From Tigriopus japonicus (Eukaryota; Arthropoda; Copepoda; Harpacticoida; Harpacticidae): a stretch of 64,000 nt of DNA. The notes beneath the pieces were generated by a model. That model was not told the origin of the DNA. It made no database searches and saw nothing but the letters and a program-made list of their open reading frames with translations. Of this stretch, positions 21,169-32,900 are shown one piece after another (the first letter of the stretch is position 1; each line of letters opens with the position of its first letter). Location of the stretch: assembly GCA_010645155.1 (NCBI GenBank), contig CM021317.1, positions 735,330-799,329 on the forward strand, read 5' to 3'. The translations under genes were made by a program, and so were the position numbers.

Positions 21169-22294
21169 GTGTTCCGAATGGCTTTTTAGGTTTGAATCAA
21201 AATACCCAAAAACACCATGGCACTTTTTGGACCCACAATTCAATGGGGAACAGCTTTACTTTTATTGTATTATATAAGATTAGGTCCAGGGAAAAAGTTA
21301 TATACCTAAAAACCTATTAAATATAACATTTTTTAACAAACTATTTAATCCATATTTAGAGACCATTTAGTTACCTAATGAATTCAAATTGAATAAAAAT
21401 TCATTCAGCAGTAACTGAGTTATTTGACTTTGAATGGTCCATTTTTGACCCCAAAAAGCTGAAAAACGCTACAGTTATATAAAAAAACAAATTCCCAAAG
21501 ATTTCACATAGTTTTTCAATATTGCAAAAATAAATGATTTTTTTCAGTTTTGGAACTTATGTCAAAATAGCTCAAAATATGAAAAAATATCACTTAAAAT
21601 GCACTTAAATAAGATTTTTGGAAAGTTATTTTCATAACAATTTAGGGTACGCTATGATGTGTGTTGTGCCAAAATTACAAATAAAAATGTCTAACAAAGT
21701 CATATCCAAAATTACGATTTCTAGAAGGGCCATGTTCAAAATGGACTAAAATCGAAACTTGAAACATTAACCGATTTCTTCAAAATTTTAAATTATTACC
21801 CAACTTTGAGTGCCTTTGATACTGCAAAAGTTTCTTATTGGAAAATGTATTTTAAATACCTTTTAAGTGATATTTTTCCTTATTTTGAGCTATTTTGACA
21901 TAAGTTCCAAAAGTCGAAAAAAATCATTTATTTTTGCAATATTGAAAAACTATGTGAAATCTTTGGGAATTTGTTTTTTTATATAACTGTAGCGTTTTTC
22001 AGCTTTTTGGGGTCAAAAATGGACCATTCAAAGTCAAATAACTCAGTTACTGCTGAATGAATTTTTATTCAATTTGAATTCATTAGGTAACTAAATGGTC
22101 TCTAAATATGGATTAAATAGTTTGTTAAAAAATGTTATATTTAATAGATTTTTAGGTATATAACTTTTTCCCTGGACCTAATCTTGTATAATACAATAAA
22201 AGTAAAGTTGTTCCCCATTGAATTGTGGGTCCAAAAAGTGCCATGGTGTGTTTGGGTATTTTGATTCAAACCTAAAACGCCATTCGGAACACCG
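21169..22294. mobile_element. Large foldback element with ~430-bp inverted arms
   Basis: The left end CACGGTGTTCCGAATGGC and right end GCCATTCGGAACACCGTG are exact complements. The arms (about 21169-21600 and 21860-22294) stay highly similar throughout. CTTA occurs on both outer flanks and may be a 4-bp target duplication. No protein is encoded. Truncated relatives are at 25288-27145 (interrupted), 29085-29210, 34998-36058 and 43970-44147. Confidence 0.85.
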
Positions 22295-22430
22295 TGCTTA
22301 TCCAGTTAACTTTTCATATTGGAAAATTCCAGCACTCCCAAAATCCCGCTCTAAACCAGCTGGGACCAGAAACATATCCTCCTAATCCTGTTCCCTTAGA
22401 GAGTTATTAATTCTCAATAAACTTGTCCAA

Positions 22431-22465
22431 ACTAGAGCTCTATATTTCTTATATAGAGCTCTAGT
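22431..22465. repeat. Short perfect hairpin
   Basis: 15-bp arms ACTAGAGCTCTATAT with a 5-nt loop TTCTT. Confidence 0.8.
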
Positions 22466-22479
22466 CCAAACCAGTCCTA

Positions 22480-22690
22480 AAGAAGCCAGAGTGGCCACGC
22501 GTACTAGCGCGTTCGTAAAAGTGCCGAGTGTAAGTGTAAAAATATAAGTATTTCCTCAGACGGCGTAGGTTCAAATCCTGTTGGGGGTTGGATTGAAGCT
22601 GTCGGGAGCAATTCTAAAGGAAGCCAGAATAGCTGAGCGTACTAGCGTGTAGGTTGCAAAAGTGCTTCCCCAGACGGCCGAGTTTTTTTT
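22480..22690. repeat. tRNA-like repeat pair, degenerate SINE
   Basis: Two related stretches (22480-22600 and 22620-22690) share GCCAGA-TGGC/GCTGA and GCGTACTAGCG. The first has GTAGGTTCAAATCCTG, which fits a Pol III B box. No tRNA cloverleaf closes, so this is at most a SINE relic. A T run follows at 22685. Confidence 0.35.
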
Positions 22691-22859
22691 TTTTGGATGC
22701 TTTTATTTTTGCTCACAAAAATGCAGAGAGGATATAGGAGTTACTTTACATGGATAAAAAATGAATAGTGAAATGGTATCGGGAGAAGGCATCCAAGGAT
22801 CAGCAAGACTTTTTGAAAAATGAAACAACCTGCCCTTTTTAACAGCGATATACTTCCGA

Positions 22860-23260
22860 GTCAAAAATGGCAGCACTCCTGGTTCGAAACACATCACTAT
22901 CAATGAATAATGGGATATGTTTCCATGTGGAGTGTAGACAGGTTCATGTACGAGGTACTCGGAGGAAACCGAGACCAGCAAAATCTGGGTCTCCTAGATA
23001 TGGTTATAGGTTAGCATTCAATCCCCAACCAATCCCCCTGAACATTTCATCCTTTCAGACTCCTCGTCCTTCTCCTCTTCCCAACTCCTTGTACCATTTC
23101 CCTTCCCTCACCTCAAAACCTATTCCTATTTCTACCCTTCTCCCCAACATCAAAAACCCGGTTCCTCCTCCCACTTTTTCTTATGGGCAACCTAGGTCCT
23201 ACTCCAATGTACAGTGTAGAAGCAAAGCCCAGACCTCTTGTTTATAAGCCACATCTTTGA
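22860..23260 (+). mobile_element. LINE ORF1-like fragment, copy 2
   Basis: The Pro-rich frame (RKPRPAKSGSPRYGYRLAF, SISTLLPN-type segment, YGQPRSYSN) matches 2750-3040. It stops early at 23245. It is truncated at its 3' side and joined to an unrelated transposase. Confidence 0.65.
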
Positions 23261-23339
23261 CAATTTAAATTTCCCGCAAAAACCACGTTACCAGCCCTTG
23301 AACATGACCTTTTTGAGCAACTTTTGGTAAATAAGTTTT

Positions 23340-23876
23340 GAAGTAGGACACAAAATGAACGATGACGAGATCAAGAGGCAAAAGGTGTCCCCTCTGATTG
23401 ACGCCCAAGTGCCGACGATGAAGATCTGCGAGGTTGTGCCCTGCTCCAAGTGGCTTGTCCAGAAAGTCAGGAAGCTCAAGGATGATGATCAGAGCCTCAA
23501 GAGGAAGCCAGGAAGTGGCGAGCACAACTTGAAGAGGACGCCAGAGTTCCTCACAGACTTGAGGACCACAATTGAGACCAGCCCAACCACCAGCATGAAC
23601 AAGTTGGCCAAAATCAAGAGTGTTGACCCTATGACAATTGGCAGGGCTGTCAAGTTCGACCTTGGGATGAAGTCCTACGTCAGGAGGTATCGACAGCTGC
23701 TCACAACGACCACAATGGCGACCAGGGTAACCAAGGGAATGAAGCTCCTCAACTGGCTCTGTCATGACTCTGGCACAGTCTGCATCTTCTCAGACATGAA
23801 GATGTGAACTGTGGATCAGGTAAGATATGCCAGAAATGACAGGTTTCTGGCCTTCTGTGTCAATGAGCCATCTGTA
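23340..23876 (+). pseudogene. Tc1/mariner transposase, N-terminal half
   Basis: From MNDDEIKRQKV at 23355 the frame shows the two helix-turn-helix domains (PTMKICEVVP; TSMNKLAKIK...TIGRAVKFDLG), a RKPGSG linker, and IFSDMKMW at the position of the first catalytic Asp (IFSDEK in active enzymes). A stop after 23807 breaks the frame, and relics TVDQV/ARNDRFLAF follow. The central part of this family is at 4478-4780 and 13600-13880. It is cut off by LINE sequence at 23877. Confidence 0.7.
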
Positions 23877-24700
23877 TGAGCTGATCCTCTAACAGCACTT
23901 AAGGCAGGATTGGACAAACTTTGAGGAATTTAGGAGTTGTCGTCCAAGATGATGGAAAGTTTGATGAGCATATCCAGTTGAAAGTAGAGAAGGCATTTCA
24001 AACGTGCGGCTGGATCTATTGCACTTTCAAGTCCAGAGAAAGTATTACGGAGCTAACTCTGTACAAGTCGATTGTTCAGCCTCATCTTGAATATGCCTCA
24101 CCCATTTGGGCTCCAATGAGTTCAGCAGGTTTGCAAAAGGTCGAGCAGGTCCAAAGATGTTTTACTAGGAACATCACAGGAATGAGAGAGCTCTCGTATT
24201 GGGAGAGGCACCAGAAGTTAGGGCTGTACAGTACTCAGAGAAGGTAGGAAAGGTATCTGATACGGTTTGTTTTCAAGAGCATTCATGGGCTCTATCCTAA
24301 CCCAGGATTTGAGATCAGTTGTATCAATTGTAGAGGTTTTACGTGCGCTCTGAGAGCACCTCCAAATCCTAAGGAATCAAGGCTAGTTCGAACAATGAAG
24401 TCCTCCTCTCTTCTTTATCGGGCTCATTCATTGTTCTACTTGTTGACTATTTGTCTTCGTGGGGAATCTGTATGAGCTGATCCTCTAACAGCACTTAAGG
24501 CAGGATTGGACAAACTTTTATACACTATTCCTGAACAACCCACTCACTATACAAGTGTTGTATAGATCTGCCAACACTAACTCATGGGTAGATCAAATTT
24601 CATACAAACACTAATAATAGAAACTATATTTATTATTAACTCTCTTTACAAAGAATCCCTTTCCTTGTTGCGGTATTAAAATATCCCCCCCCCCACCAAA
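23877..24700 (+). mobile_element. LINE RT C-terminal region and 3' end, copy 1
   Basis: The frame 23921-24247 (DDGKFDEHIQL, SIVQPHLEYASPIWAP, QVQRCFTRNITGM) is the C-terminal part of a CR1/Jockey-group ORF2 beyond the RT palm. After a stop at 24245 the coding relic continues to 24475 and ends in the family 3' tail (C/A homopolymer at 24690). From 23925 it is nearly identical to 27716-28490. Confidence 0.8.
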
Positions 24701-25480
24701 AAAAAGTGTCATCTATAATCTATAAAAATGAAGTGTAAGAGTTCATAATCAAACTTCAAATTTTGTTAATCATTTTGGGTTGGATATTACTTAGGACAAA
24801 TATATTGAAAAGCTAAAACACATTTTCTTATTTTTCTGGCCCACCTTACACTTAAAGCTTTTGGTTCTCATGAAGGCGTTTTTCTTGTTTCTAAAATTGG
24901 TATAATTAGAGCTAGCCGCAGGACCTCTTGAATTGACACCTTCCCTCTGATAAAATAACTCATTGAATCAAAATTGTGATGGATTACTATTGCCGCTTGT
25001 TTTCTAATGTGGAACATTTCAGCTTCAAGCAATGTCTTTGTGGTTATAAAGTGGAAAATGCACTCGCCTTGCGTTCATATGATTATGGACCAAAGTAAAA
25101 TTAGAAGTTGCAGATTATGCACTTTTAAAATGTCATGTGCAATAACTTCTATGTCAAATCAGGGAAAACTAATGATATCCACACCAATTTGCTGCAAAAA
25201 TGTGAGTTCGATTTAAATATTTCTTAATTAAGTAGCCGTTAAACTAGACGAACAACAAAATGTGACAAGGAGAGATAAATAAAAATGGTGGACACAGTGT
25301 TTCGAAAGGCTTTTTAGGTTTGGATCGAAATACCCAAAGACATCATGGCACTTTTTGGACCCACAATTCAATGGAGAACGACTTTACTTTTTTTGTATTT
25401 AATAAGTTTAGGTCTAGGGGAAAAGTTATATACCTAAAAACCTATAAATTACAACATTTTTGAAAAACTATTCAATCCAT
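24700..25480. repeat. Long direct repeat, unit 1
   Basis: Together with the preceding LINE end, this non-coding stretch recurs almost unchanged at 28490-29210, where it runs straight into an assembly gap. It includes the left end of a foldback relative (25288). Confidence 0.8.
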
Positions 25481-27145
25481 ATTTAGCAGGGTTGGTCGGG
25501 GGATCAACTTTTTCGATTTATCCCCTTTACCCGGGGATAAACGGGATAAATTGGGGGATAAACGGGATAAACGGGATAAATGGGGGGATAAACGGGATAA
25601 ATGGGAGGATAAACGGGATGAACCGGTGGATAAACGAAATAAAGCAAATTTTGTTCCGATTTTGACATGTTTGAATACTTTTTGGCATCCCTGAAAATGG
25701 CCGATCAAACACTAAAGGCTTAATATAAATATCAATAAAATATATTTACAATATTTAACAGATATATAACAGAAATAATTGTTATATATTATCAAACTCA
25801 AAAAACATGTTACAATTGACAATACTTGTCGAGTGGTGATGAAATTGAAGTCTTCCACAGTTGAAGATATTGAGGTAAGAAAACTTCATGCTCAGTGAAT
25901 GTAATACAGAGACACAAAAATGAAGTAATTTCTAGAAATAAGGGGAATTTGTTTGATAAAGGAGGGAAATCCCCTTTATCCCCGTTATTCCCTGGAGGAA
26001 AATCCCGTTAATCCCAATAAACGGGACGCTTTATGGATGAGAAAATCCCCCAACTAACCCTGCAATATTCCTACAGAGCAGACAGCCTATATCAGATTGC
26101 AGCTGCAAAGCTGCGTTCTGACTTCGGAAACACAAACAAATAAAAGCTAAAAACCCAGGAGTTTTCATTGTATTAATGGAAATCATTTTTTGTGTGGGAC
26201 TTAATTGAAAAAAGTGAGATTTTGTGGGTAACATACTGTTACAGAAATTTGTGAATAATTATAGAAATGAGGAAGAAACGCTTGAAACGTAGGAAAATTG
26301 CTTTTAAGATAGGATAAAATGCTTGAAGACAGAAAAAATGCTTTTAAGGTAGGAAAAAATGCTGGAAGAGTAAGAGAAAATTGCTTTTAAGGTAAGAATG
26401 CTTGAAGAGCAAGAAAAAAATGCTTTTAAGGTCGGAAAAAATGCTTGAAGAGTAAGAAAAAATGCTTGAAAAGTAGGAAAAAAGCGTGAAAAGTAGGAAA
26501 AAAGCGTGAAAAGTAGGAAAAAAGCGTGAAAAGTAGGAAAAAAGCTTGAAAAGTAGGAAAATCCCGTTTATCCCGTTTATCCCTTTTACTGCTTGAAGGA
26601 AAATCCCGTTTATCCCAAGGGGGATAAACGGGACTCTTTTTGGAGGGGATAATCCCCCTGACCAACCCTGATATTTAGAGACCATTTAGTTAGTTGTTGA
26701 ATCCAAATTAAATAAAGATACATTCATCTGCAGCTGAGTTATTTGACTTTCAATGGTCTATTTATGACCCCAAATGGCCGAAAAATGCTAGTTATATCAA
26801 AAAACAAATTACCACATGTTCATGCACCTTTTTAAAATTTGAAATATATGATTTTTTTGAGTTTTGGAGCTTATGTCAAATTTGCTATAAATAATATATA
26901 TAATCTCACTAAAAATGCACTTAAACAAGAATTTTGGAAAGCATATTTCACAGCTATTTAGAGTTTGCTTTGTTGTTTGTTCAGCCAAAATTTTTAATAT
27001 GTATGTCTAACAGATTCATATTCAAATTTTCGATTTCTAGAAAGACCATCATCAAAATAGACTAATACCGAAACTCGAAACATCATCCGATTTTTTCAAA
27101 ACCTTTAAGTATTACCCAACTTTGAGTGTCTTTGACATTGCATGA
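25288..27145. mobile_element. Foldback relative, interrupted
   Basis: The left end CACAGTGTTTCGAAAGGC and following arm match the element at 21169. The arm is split by the hAT-like element at 25487-26670 and resumes at ATATTTAGAGACC. The loop region is present to about 27145, but the right arm is missing. Confidence 0.7.
25487..26670. mobile_element. hAT-like element, CAGGGTTGG family
   Basis: The ends CAGGGTTGGTCGGGGGAT and ATCCCCCTGACCAACCCTG are inverted repeats. The 8-bp duplication ATATTTAG lies at 25479-25486 and 26671-26678; relatives of the host sequence have it once. Arrays of GGGATAAACGGGATAAAT (25530-25630) and AAAAGCGTGAAAAGTAGG (26440-26560) occupy the interior. A second terminus-like sequence at 26050-26063 (CCAACTAACCCTG) suggests one element inside another. 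No transposase. Confidence 0.85.
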
Positions 27146-27368
27146 TAACGACAAACAAGTGAATTTTTTGTTAGCCTTTTTTCAACAAAATAGTTAAAAA
27201 ATGCCAAAATAATCGAAAAAAGTCACACAGTTGGTTGAAAAGGTGAAAATTGTGTTCATTCAACATCTGGGTTACATTTTAAAAGATTTTTTTGTGAAGG
27301 AAAAAAGGCTTTTTCCCACAGGCAATTGTATTTTAAAAATAGAAAATAGCAGATATTAAGTTTCAAAT

Positions 27369-28492
27369 TTGATTGAAGGATCATTTAGTGGCATGTATTA
27401 TGATGTCAAGTCAGGTGTTCCACAAGGTTCACTTTTAGGTCCGCTCCTGTTTATTCTCTTTATTGCTCCTCTCCAGAAGTTTAGAACAAAAGCCAGTTTT
27501 TCTTCATATGTTGATGACACAAAGCTAGTTTGTGGAAGGAATGGTCAGGACTCAAAATGTTTAGTAGATGACTTGGACAAAGGCTACTCTTGGGTTGGCG
27601 AGAGTAACATGGCATTGAACAGAATGAAATTCCGTACAATGACGTATGGGGCGTCAAAATTAGATGTTCCGCTCAATGACAATGGAGATTGTGAAGTTGA
27701 GCAGGTATCATCTATGAGGGATTTAGGAGCTGTCGTCCAAGATGATGGAAAGTTTGATGAGCATATCCAGTTGAAAGTGGGGAAGGCATTTCAAACGTGC
27801 GGCTGGATCTATTGCACTTTCAAGTCCAGAGAAAGTATTACGGAGCTAACTCTGTACAAGTCGATTGTTCAGCCTCATCTTGAAAATGCTTCCCCCATTT
27901 TGGCTCCAATGAGTTCAGCAGGTTTGCAAAAGGTCGAGCAGGTCCAAAGATGTTTTACTAGGAACATCACAGGAATGAGAGAGCTCTCGTATTGGGAGAG
28001 GCACCAGAAGTTAGGGCTGTACAGTACTCAGAGAAGGTAGGAAAGGTATCTGATACGGTTTGTTTTCAAGAGCATTCATGGGCTCTATCCTAACCCAGGA
28101 TTTGAGATCAGTTGTATCAATTGTAGAGGTTTTACGTGCGCTCTGAGAGCACCTCCAAATCCTAAGGAATCAAGGCTAGTTCGAACAATGAAGTCCTCCT
28201 CTCTTCTTTATCGGGCTCATTCATTGTTCTACTTGTTGACTATTTGTCTTCGTGGGGAATCTGTATGAGCTGATCCTCTAACAGCACTTAAGGCAGGATT
28301 GGACAAACTTTTATACACTATTCCTGAACAACCCACTCACTATACAAGTGTTGTATAGATCTGCCAACACTAACTCATGGGTAGATCAAATTTCATACAA
28401 ACACTAATAATAGAAACTATATTTATTATTAACTCTCTTTACAAAGAATCCCTTTCCTTGTTGCGGTATTAAAATATCCCCCCCCCCAAAAA
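27369..28492 (+). mobile_element. LINE RT fragment with YVDD palm and 3' end, copy 2
   Basis: The 223-residue frame 27369-28040 holds SGVPQGSLLGPLLFIL and the catalytic SSYVDDTKLV (Asp pair at residues 49-50), then the thumb and C-terminal region shared with 23921-24247. The 5' part of ORF2 is missing and a stop at 28038 ends the frame. The 3' end (homopolymer at 28480) is intact. CR1/Jockey group. Confidence 0.85.
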
Positions 28493-29210
28493 AAAAGTGT
28501 CATCTATAATCTATAAAAATGAAGTGTAAGAGTTCATAATCAAACTTCAAATTTTGTTAATCATTTTGGGTTGGATATTACTTAGGACAAATATATTGAA
28601 AAGCTAAAACACATTTTCTTATTTTTCTGGCCCACCTTACACTTAAAGCTTTTGGTTCTCATGAAGGCGTTTTTCTTGTTTCTAAAATTGGTATAATTAG
28701 AGCTAGCCGCAGGACCTCTTGAATTGACACCTTCCCTCTGATAAAATAACTCATTGAATCAAAATTGTGATGGATTACTATTGCCGCTTGTTTTCTAATG
28801 TGGAACATTTCAGCTTCAAGCAATGTCTTTGTGGTTATAAAGTGGAAAATGCACTCGCCTTGCGTTCATATGATTATGGACCAAAGTAAAATTAGAAGTT
28901 GCAGATTATGCACTTTTAAAATGTCATGTGCAATAACTTCTATGTCAAATCAGGGAAAACTAATGATATCCACACCAATTTGCTGCAAAAATGTGAGTTC
29001 GATTTAAATATTTCTTAATTAAGTAGCCGTTAAACTAGACGAACAACAAAATGTGACAAGGAGAGATAAATAAAAATGGTGGACACAGTGTTTCGAAAGG
29101 CTTTTTAGGTTTGGATCGAAATACCCAAAGACATCATGGCACTTTTTGGACCCACAATTCAATGGAGAACGACTTTACTTTTTTTGTATTTAATAAGTTT
29201 AGGTCTAGGG

Positions 29211-29810
29211 NNNNNNNNNNNNNNNNNNNNNNNNNNNNNNNNNNNNNNNNNNNNNNNNNNNNNNNNNNNNNNNNNNNNNNNNNNNNNNNNNNNNNNNNNN
29301 NNNNNNNNNNNNNNNNNNNNNNNNNNNNNNNNNNNNNNNNNNNNNNNNNNNNNNNNNNNNNNNNNNNNNNNNNNNNNNNNNNNNNNNNNNNNNNNNNNNN
29401 NNNNNNNNNNNNNNNNNNNNNNNNNNNNNNNNNNNNNNNNNNNNNNNNNNNNNNNNNNNNNNNNNNNNNNNNNNNNNNNNNNNNNNNNNNNNNNNNNNNN
29501 NNNNNNNNNNNNNNNNNNNNNNNNNNNNNNNNNNNNNNNNNNNNNNNNNNNNNNNNNNNNNNNNNNNNNNNNNNNNNNNNNNNNNNNNNNNNNNNNNNNN
29601 NNNNNNNNNNNNNNNNNNNNNNNNNNNNNNNNNNNNNNNNNNNNNNNNNNNNNNNNNNNNNNNNNNNNNNNNNNNNNNNNNNNNNNNNNNNNNNNNNNNN
29701 NNNNNNNNNNNNNNNNNNNNNNNNNNNNNNNNNNNNNNNNNNNNNNNNNNNNNNNNNNNNNNNNNNNNNNNNNNNNNNNNNNNNNNNNNNNNNNNNNNNN
29801 NNNNNNNNNN
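29211..29810. other. Assembly gap (600 N)
   Basis: A run of N of round length, placed directly after the second copy of a long repeat. Reading frames drawn through it are meaningless. Confidence 0.99.
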
Positions 29811-29916
29811 CGTTTTTCACTTAATGTCCGACAATCAAACAGCGTATGCTGAATAAGATATATTAAGCATCTGCATATAAGGCATGACATTGCATAAACA
29901 AAATCATTTTTTATGA

Positions 29917-29922
29917 TTTATT
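29917..29922 (-). terminator. Poly(A) signal of kelch paralog C
   Basis: AATAAA on the minus strand, 69 bp past the stop codon of gene C. Confidence 0.55.
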
Positions 29923-29990
29923 GATGTTCGTTATCCAGCTTTGACTTCAGTGCTCAGTTCAATCAAAATTTAGTTCCAATCACAAGTCTT

Positions 29991-32900
29991 CTATGGTTTG
30001 AGCTGAAAGGTCCTGACAGTTGTGAAAAGGAGCTCTCGGTCGTCGCTTCGTAGGTTAAAATCGTACATTTTCCAATGACGTTTTTCCTCATCCAGATCTT
30101 TTACGTAGTGCTGCGCATGTTTATTTGGTTTGTAGTACAGCTTGTTTTTCCATTGAATAAAATGACCTCTTCCCATTTCAGCGGGTAGATCATATTCGGG
30201 TGCATGAGACCACTTTTGGATGTTCAGATCGAAGATATAAGCCTCCTTGATGGGATTATCAAAAGAGGATTTTTGGTAACCCCCAACACACAACACTTGA
30301 GGGTCGTTCGGAGGAATGGTCAATAAGGTGCAAGCGGGACACACGACAGTCTGTGGATAATCCTGGACTGTGTGCCAAGAGGAACTCCCAACGGAGAGAA
30401 TCTCGACCGCGTTAAAAACGTTCCTGCTCAAATGATGCAAAGGATTAATCTGAAACTTCTTCAATCCTAGAGCTCAAGTTTGAAAGTGTGAACAGAACAG
30501 AGCAAGGGGTTTTGTTGATTCACTTGTCCGTTTCGCAAAAGGCAAAAAAGTAGTTTATCTGAATTCTAAAATATTTTCTTGATAACATGCTACGGCATAG
30601 GCCGGTCTTCATCCAAACTATAAAGCAATATAAATCATGATATTGTACAATAAAGCTCTCATACGGATGAAATATATCATACATACATACATACAAGTTT
30701 GCTTTATGGGACTCAAATGCTATCCCCTCCAAAAAGAGTCCCGTTTATCCGCCTTGGGATAAACGGAACGGATTTTCCTTCAAGTAGTAAAAGGGATAAA
30801 CGGGATTTTACTACTTTTCAAGCTTTTTTCCTACTTTTCAAGCATTTTTTTCTACTCTTCAAGCATTTTTTCCTACCTTACAAGCATTTCTTCCTTATTT
30901 CTATAATTATTCACAAATTTCCCTAACACTATATTTCCTACAAAATCTCACTTTTTTCAATTAAGTCCCATACAAAAATTATTTCCATTAGTGCAATGAA
31001 AACTCCTAGGTTTTTAGCTTTAATTTGTTTGTGTTTCCGAAGTTAAAACGCAGCTTCGCAGCTACAATGTGACTGATAAGGCTGTCCGCTCTGTAGGAAT
31101 ATTACAGGGTTAGTTGGTGGACTATCTCATCCATAAAGCGTCCCGTTTATTGGGATTAACGGGATTTTCCTCCAGTCGGTTGTTCAGGTTGTTTGGAAGT
31201 ATAGTATAAGCATATCTAGAAGCATATAAGAAACACAAAAGAAGCATATGAGACGAAATAGAAGTAACCATGATCGATCAAGTTTCGCTACTTAAGGTGC
31301 CTTTTCCATTCACAACTTATGTAGTAAAACTTGATCGAGCATGGCTATTTCTGCTTCACCTCATATGCTTCTTTTGTGTTTCTTATATGCTTCTAGATAT
31401 GCTTATACTATACTTCCAAACTACCTCAACAACCGACCTTATGTTTCCAGTCAATATGGAGCTTTGCTAAAGTAAATTTCAGTTACAAACATGGTTAGGG
31501 CTAAGGTGCACCATCTGAAATATCCCATTTCATACTTGATACCTCATTTTGGGTCCGCTCTTCATGTACCCAAACATCTACATAAAAGGTTCAGCCAATC
31601 TAATGTTGATCAGAACCGTTTAGAATTTGAAAGTGGTTTTCAGATTAATCCATTCCTGCCAGATCGGCCTCCAATGGCCATAATCGATGTCGAGTTGAGC
31701 GTGACCAAACTCGGCGTACTTCGGGGAAAATTGAGAGGAGGCCCTTTTACCCACGTTTTGTTGGAAGGTTCCAATACGTCCATAGGAAAATTCTGCCCTT
31801 GAGAATGCACTATCACCACCGTGTCAGCAAAAAGGCCAATACCGTAATGGACTTTGTTCTCCAAATATGAATGCGGCACATACTCAGATGTATCTTGGAA
31901 AAAGAATTAGTAAAGTAAGCAGCATATACGAGGAGAATGTCAGTTATAACGAGAATGACGCTGTAGTGTAGAAACCTTGAGGTTTTCAACGATGTTTGCT
32001 TTTACATTTTTTCAACATAAATTCCATTTAGTTCGGTGCATTTTTTACATCTCTCTAATGTATGTAAAAGACCATCTTATGACAACACTGTAAGGAGCCC
32101 CTGCACGGCTAATTTAAGCTCATTCTCATCGTCAAATGTCTTCCCAGACAATTATTTTTTCAATGATGGAAAAGACCAGAAGTCATTTGATGCCAAATCA
32201 GGTGAATAAGGGGGATGTCCAAGGAACTTGATACTTTTCTTCTCACAGAAAGCCGTTGTTTCCTGGCTAGTGTGAAGATGGACATTGTCATGATGGTTTT
32301 TTGGCCTTTTCCTCCAAAAATGGCGTGTGGAGGCTTTCCTCCCTCTAAAATCCTTTGCTTACATATGATTATGGTTTCTGGTGTGTACAATTGACCCCCC
32401 TTCATCACAAGTGAATATTCGTTTGAGGAATGTTAATTAATCCTTCTTGAAAATGATGCTTGATGAAGTCTCTTGAAAACTCCAGATGAGCCATCTTGTG
32501 TTCTTCTGTGAACAATAAAGGGACCCATCTGGCACTCAGCTTGGACATGTGCAGATTTTCAACCAGGATTCAAAACAGTTTTTTTCTGAGAGGTCAGATG
32601 AAAAGGCAATATTAGCAACACTCAGACGAGCATCTTTCTTTTAAAGTTCCTCACAACTTCCATATTTTCATGAGTTCAGAATATATGTTTTTGATGCTTC
32701 ATTTGCATGGAATGAAACGATTCTCTTCCATCTCGGATTCACTTGTGCCAAGCAAAAACACGTCTTTTGGACATTACCTTGTCCCCATAAGCATTCATGA
32801 GAAAATTGAAGGTTTTTTTGGCAGTTTTCCTTGCTTTTGCAAATGCAAGAATGGTAGCGCGTTGATGTTACCTTTTTGTGATTGTTCAATTTTGGCAGGG

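Larger units (their letters stand above)
30442..31654 (-). other. Hairpin-bounded non-GT/AG intron, paralog C
   Basis: The arms 31638-31651 (minus GGATTAATCTGAAA) and 30442-30455 (minus TTTCAGATTAATCC) are a perfect 14-bp inverted repeat at the same place as in A and B. Two positions differ from A in each arm, and both are compensated in the other arm. Joining 31645 to 30448 gives N-G-L-I-N-P in frame. The interior has grown to 1.2 kb by a hAT fragment and a foldback element. Confidence 0.6.

Noticed and set aside
25487..26670. CRISPR-like array of GGGATAAACGGG units
   Set aside because: Units are contiguous, variable and without unique spacers, and lie inside a transposon with TIRs in animal-type DNA.
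29111..29890. Four ORFs of 228-243 codons
   Set aside because: They cross 600 N and have no real codons in the middle. The same holds for 41155-42534 beyond 41499 and for 41480-42484.
30520..31470. Short ORFs inside intron 4 of gene C
   Set aside because: They lie within hAT and foldback fragments and reflect repeat composition.
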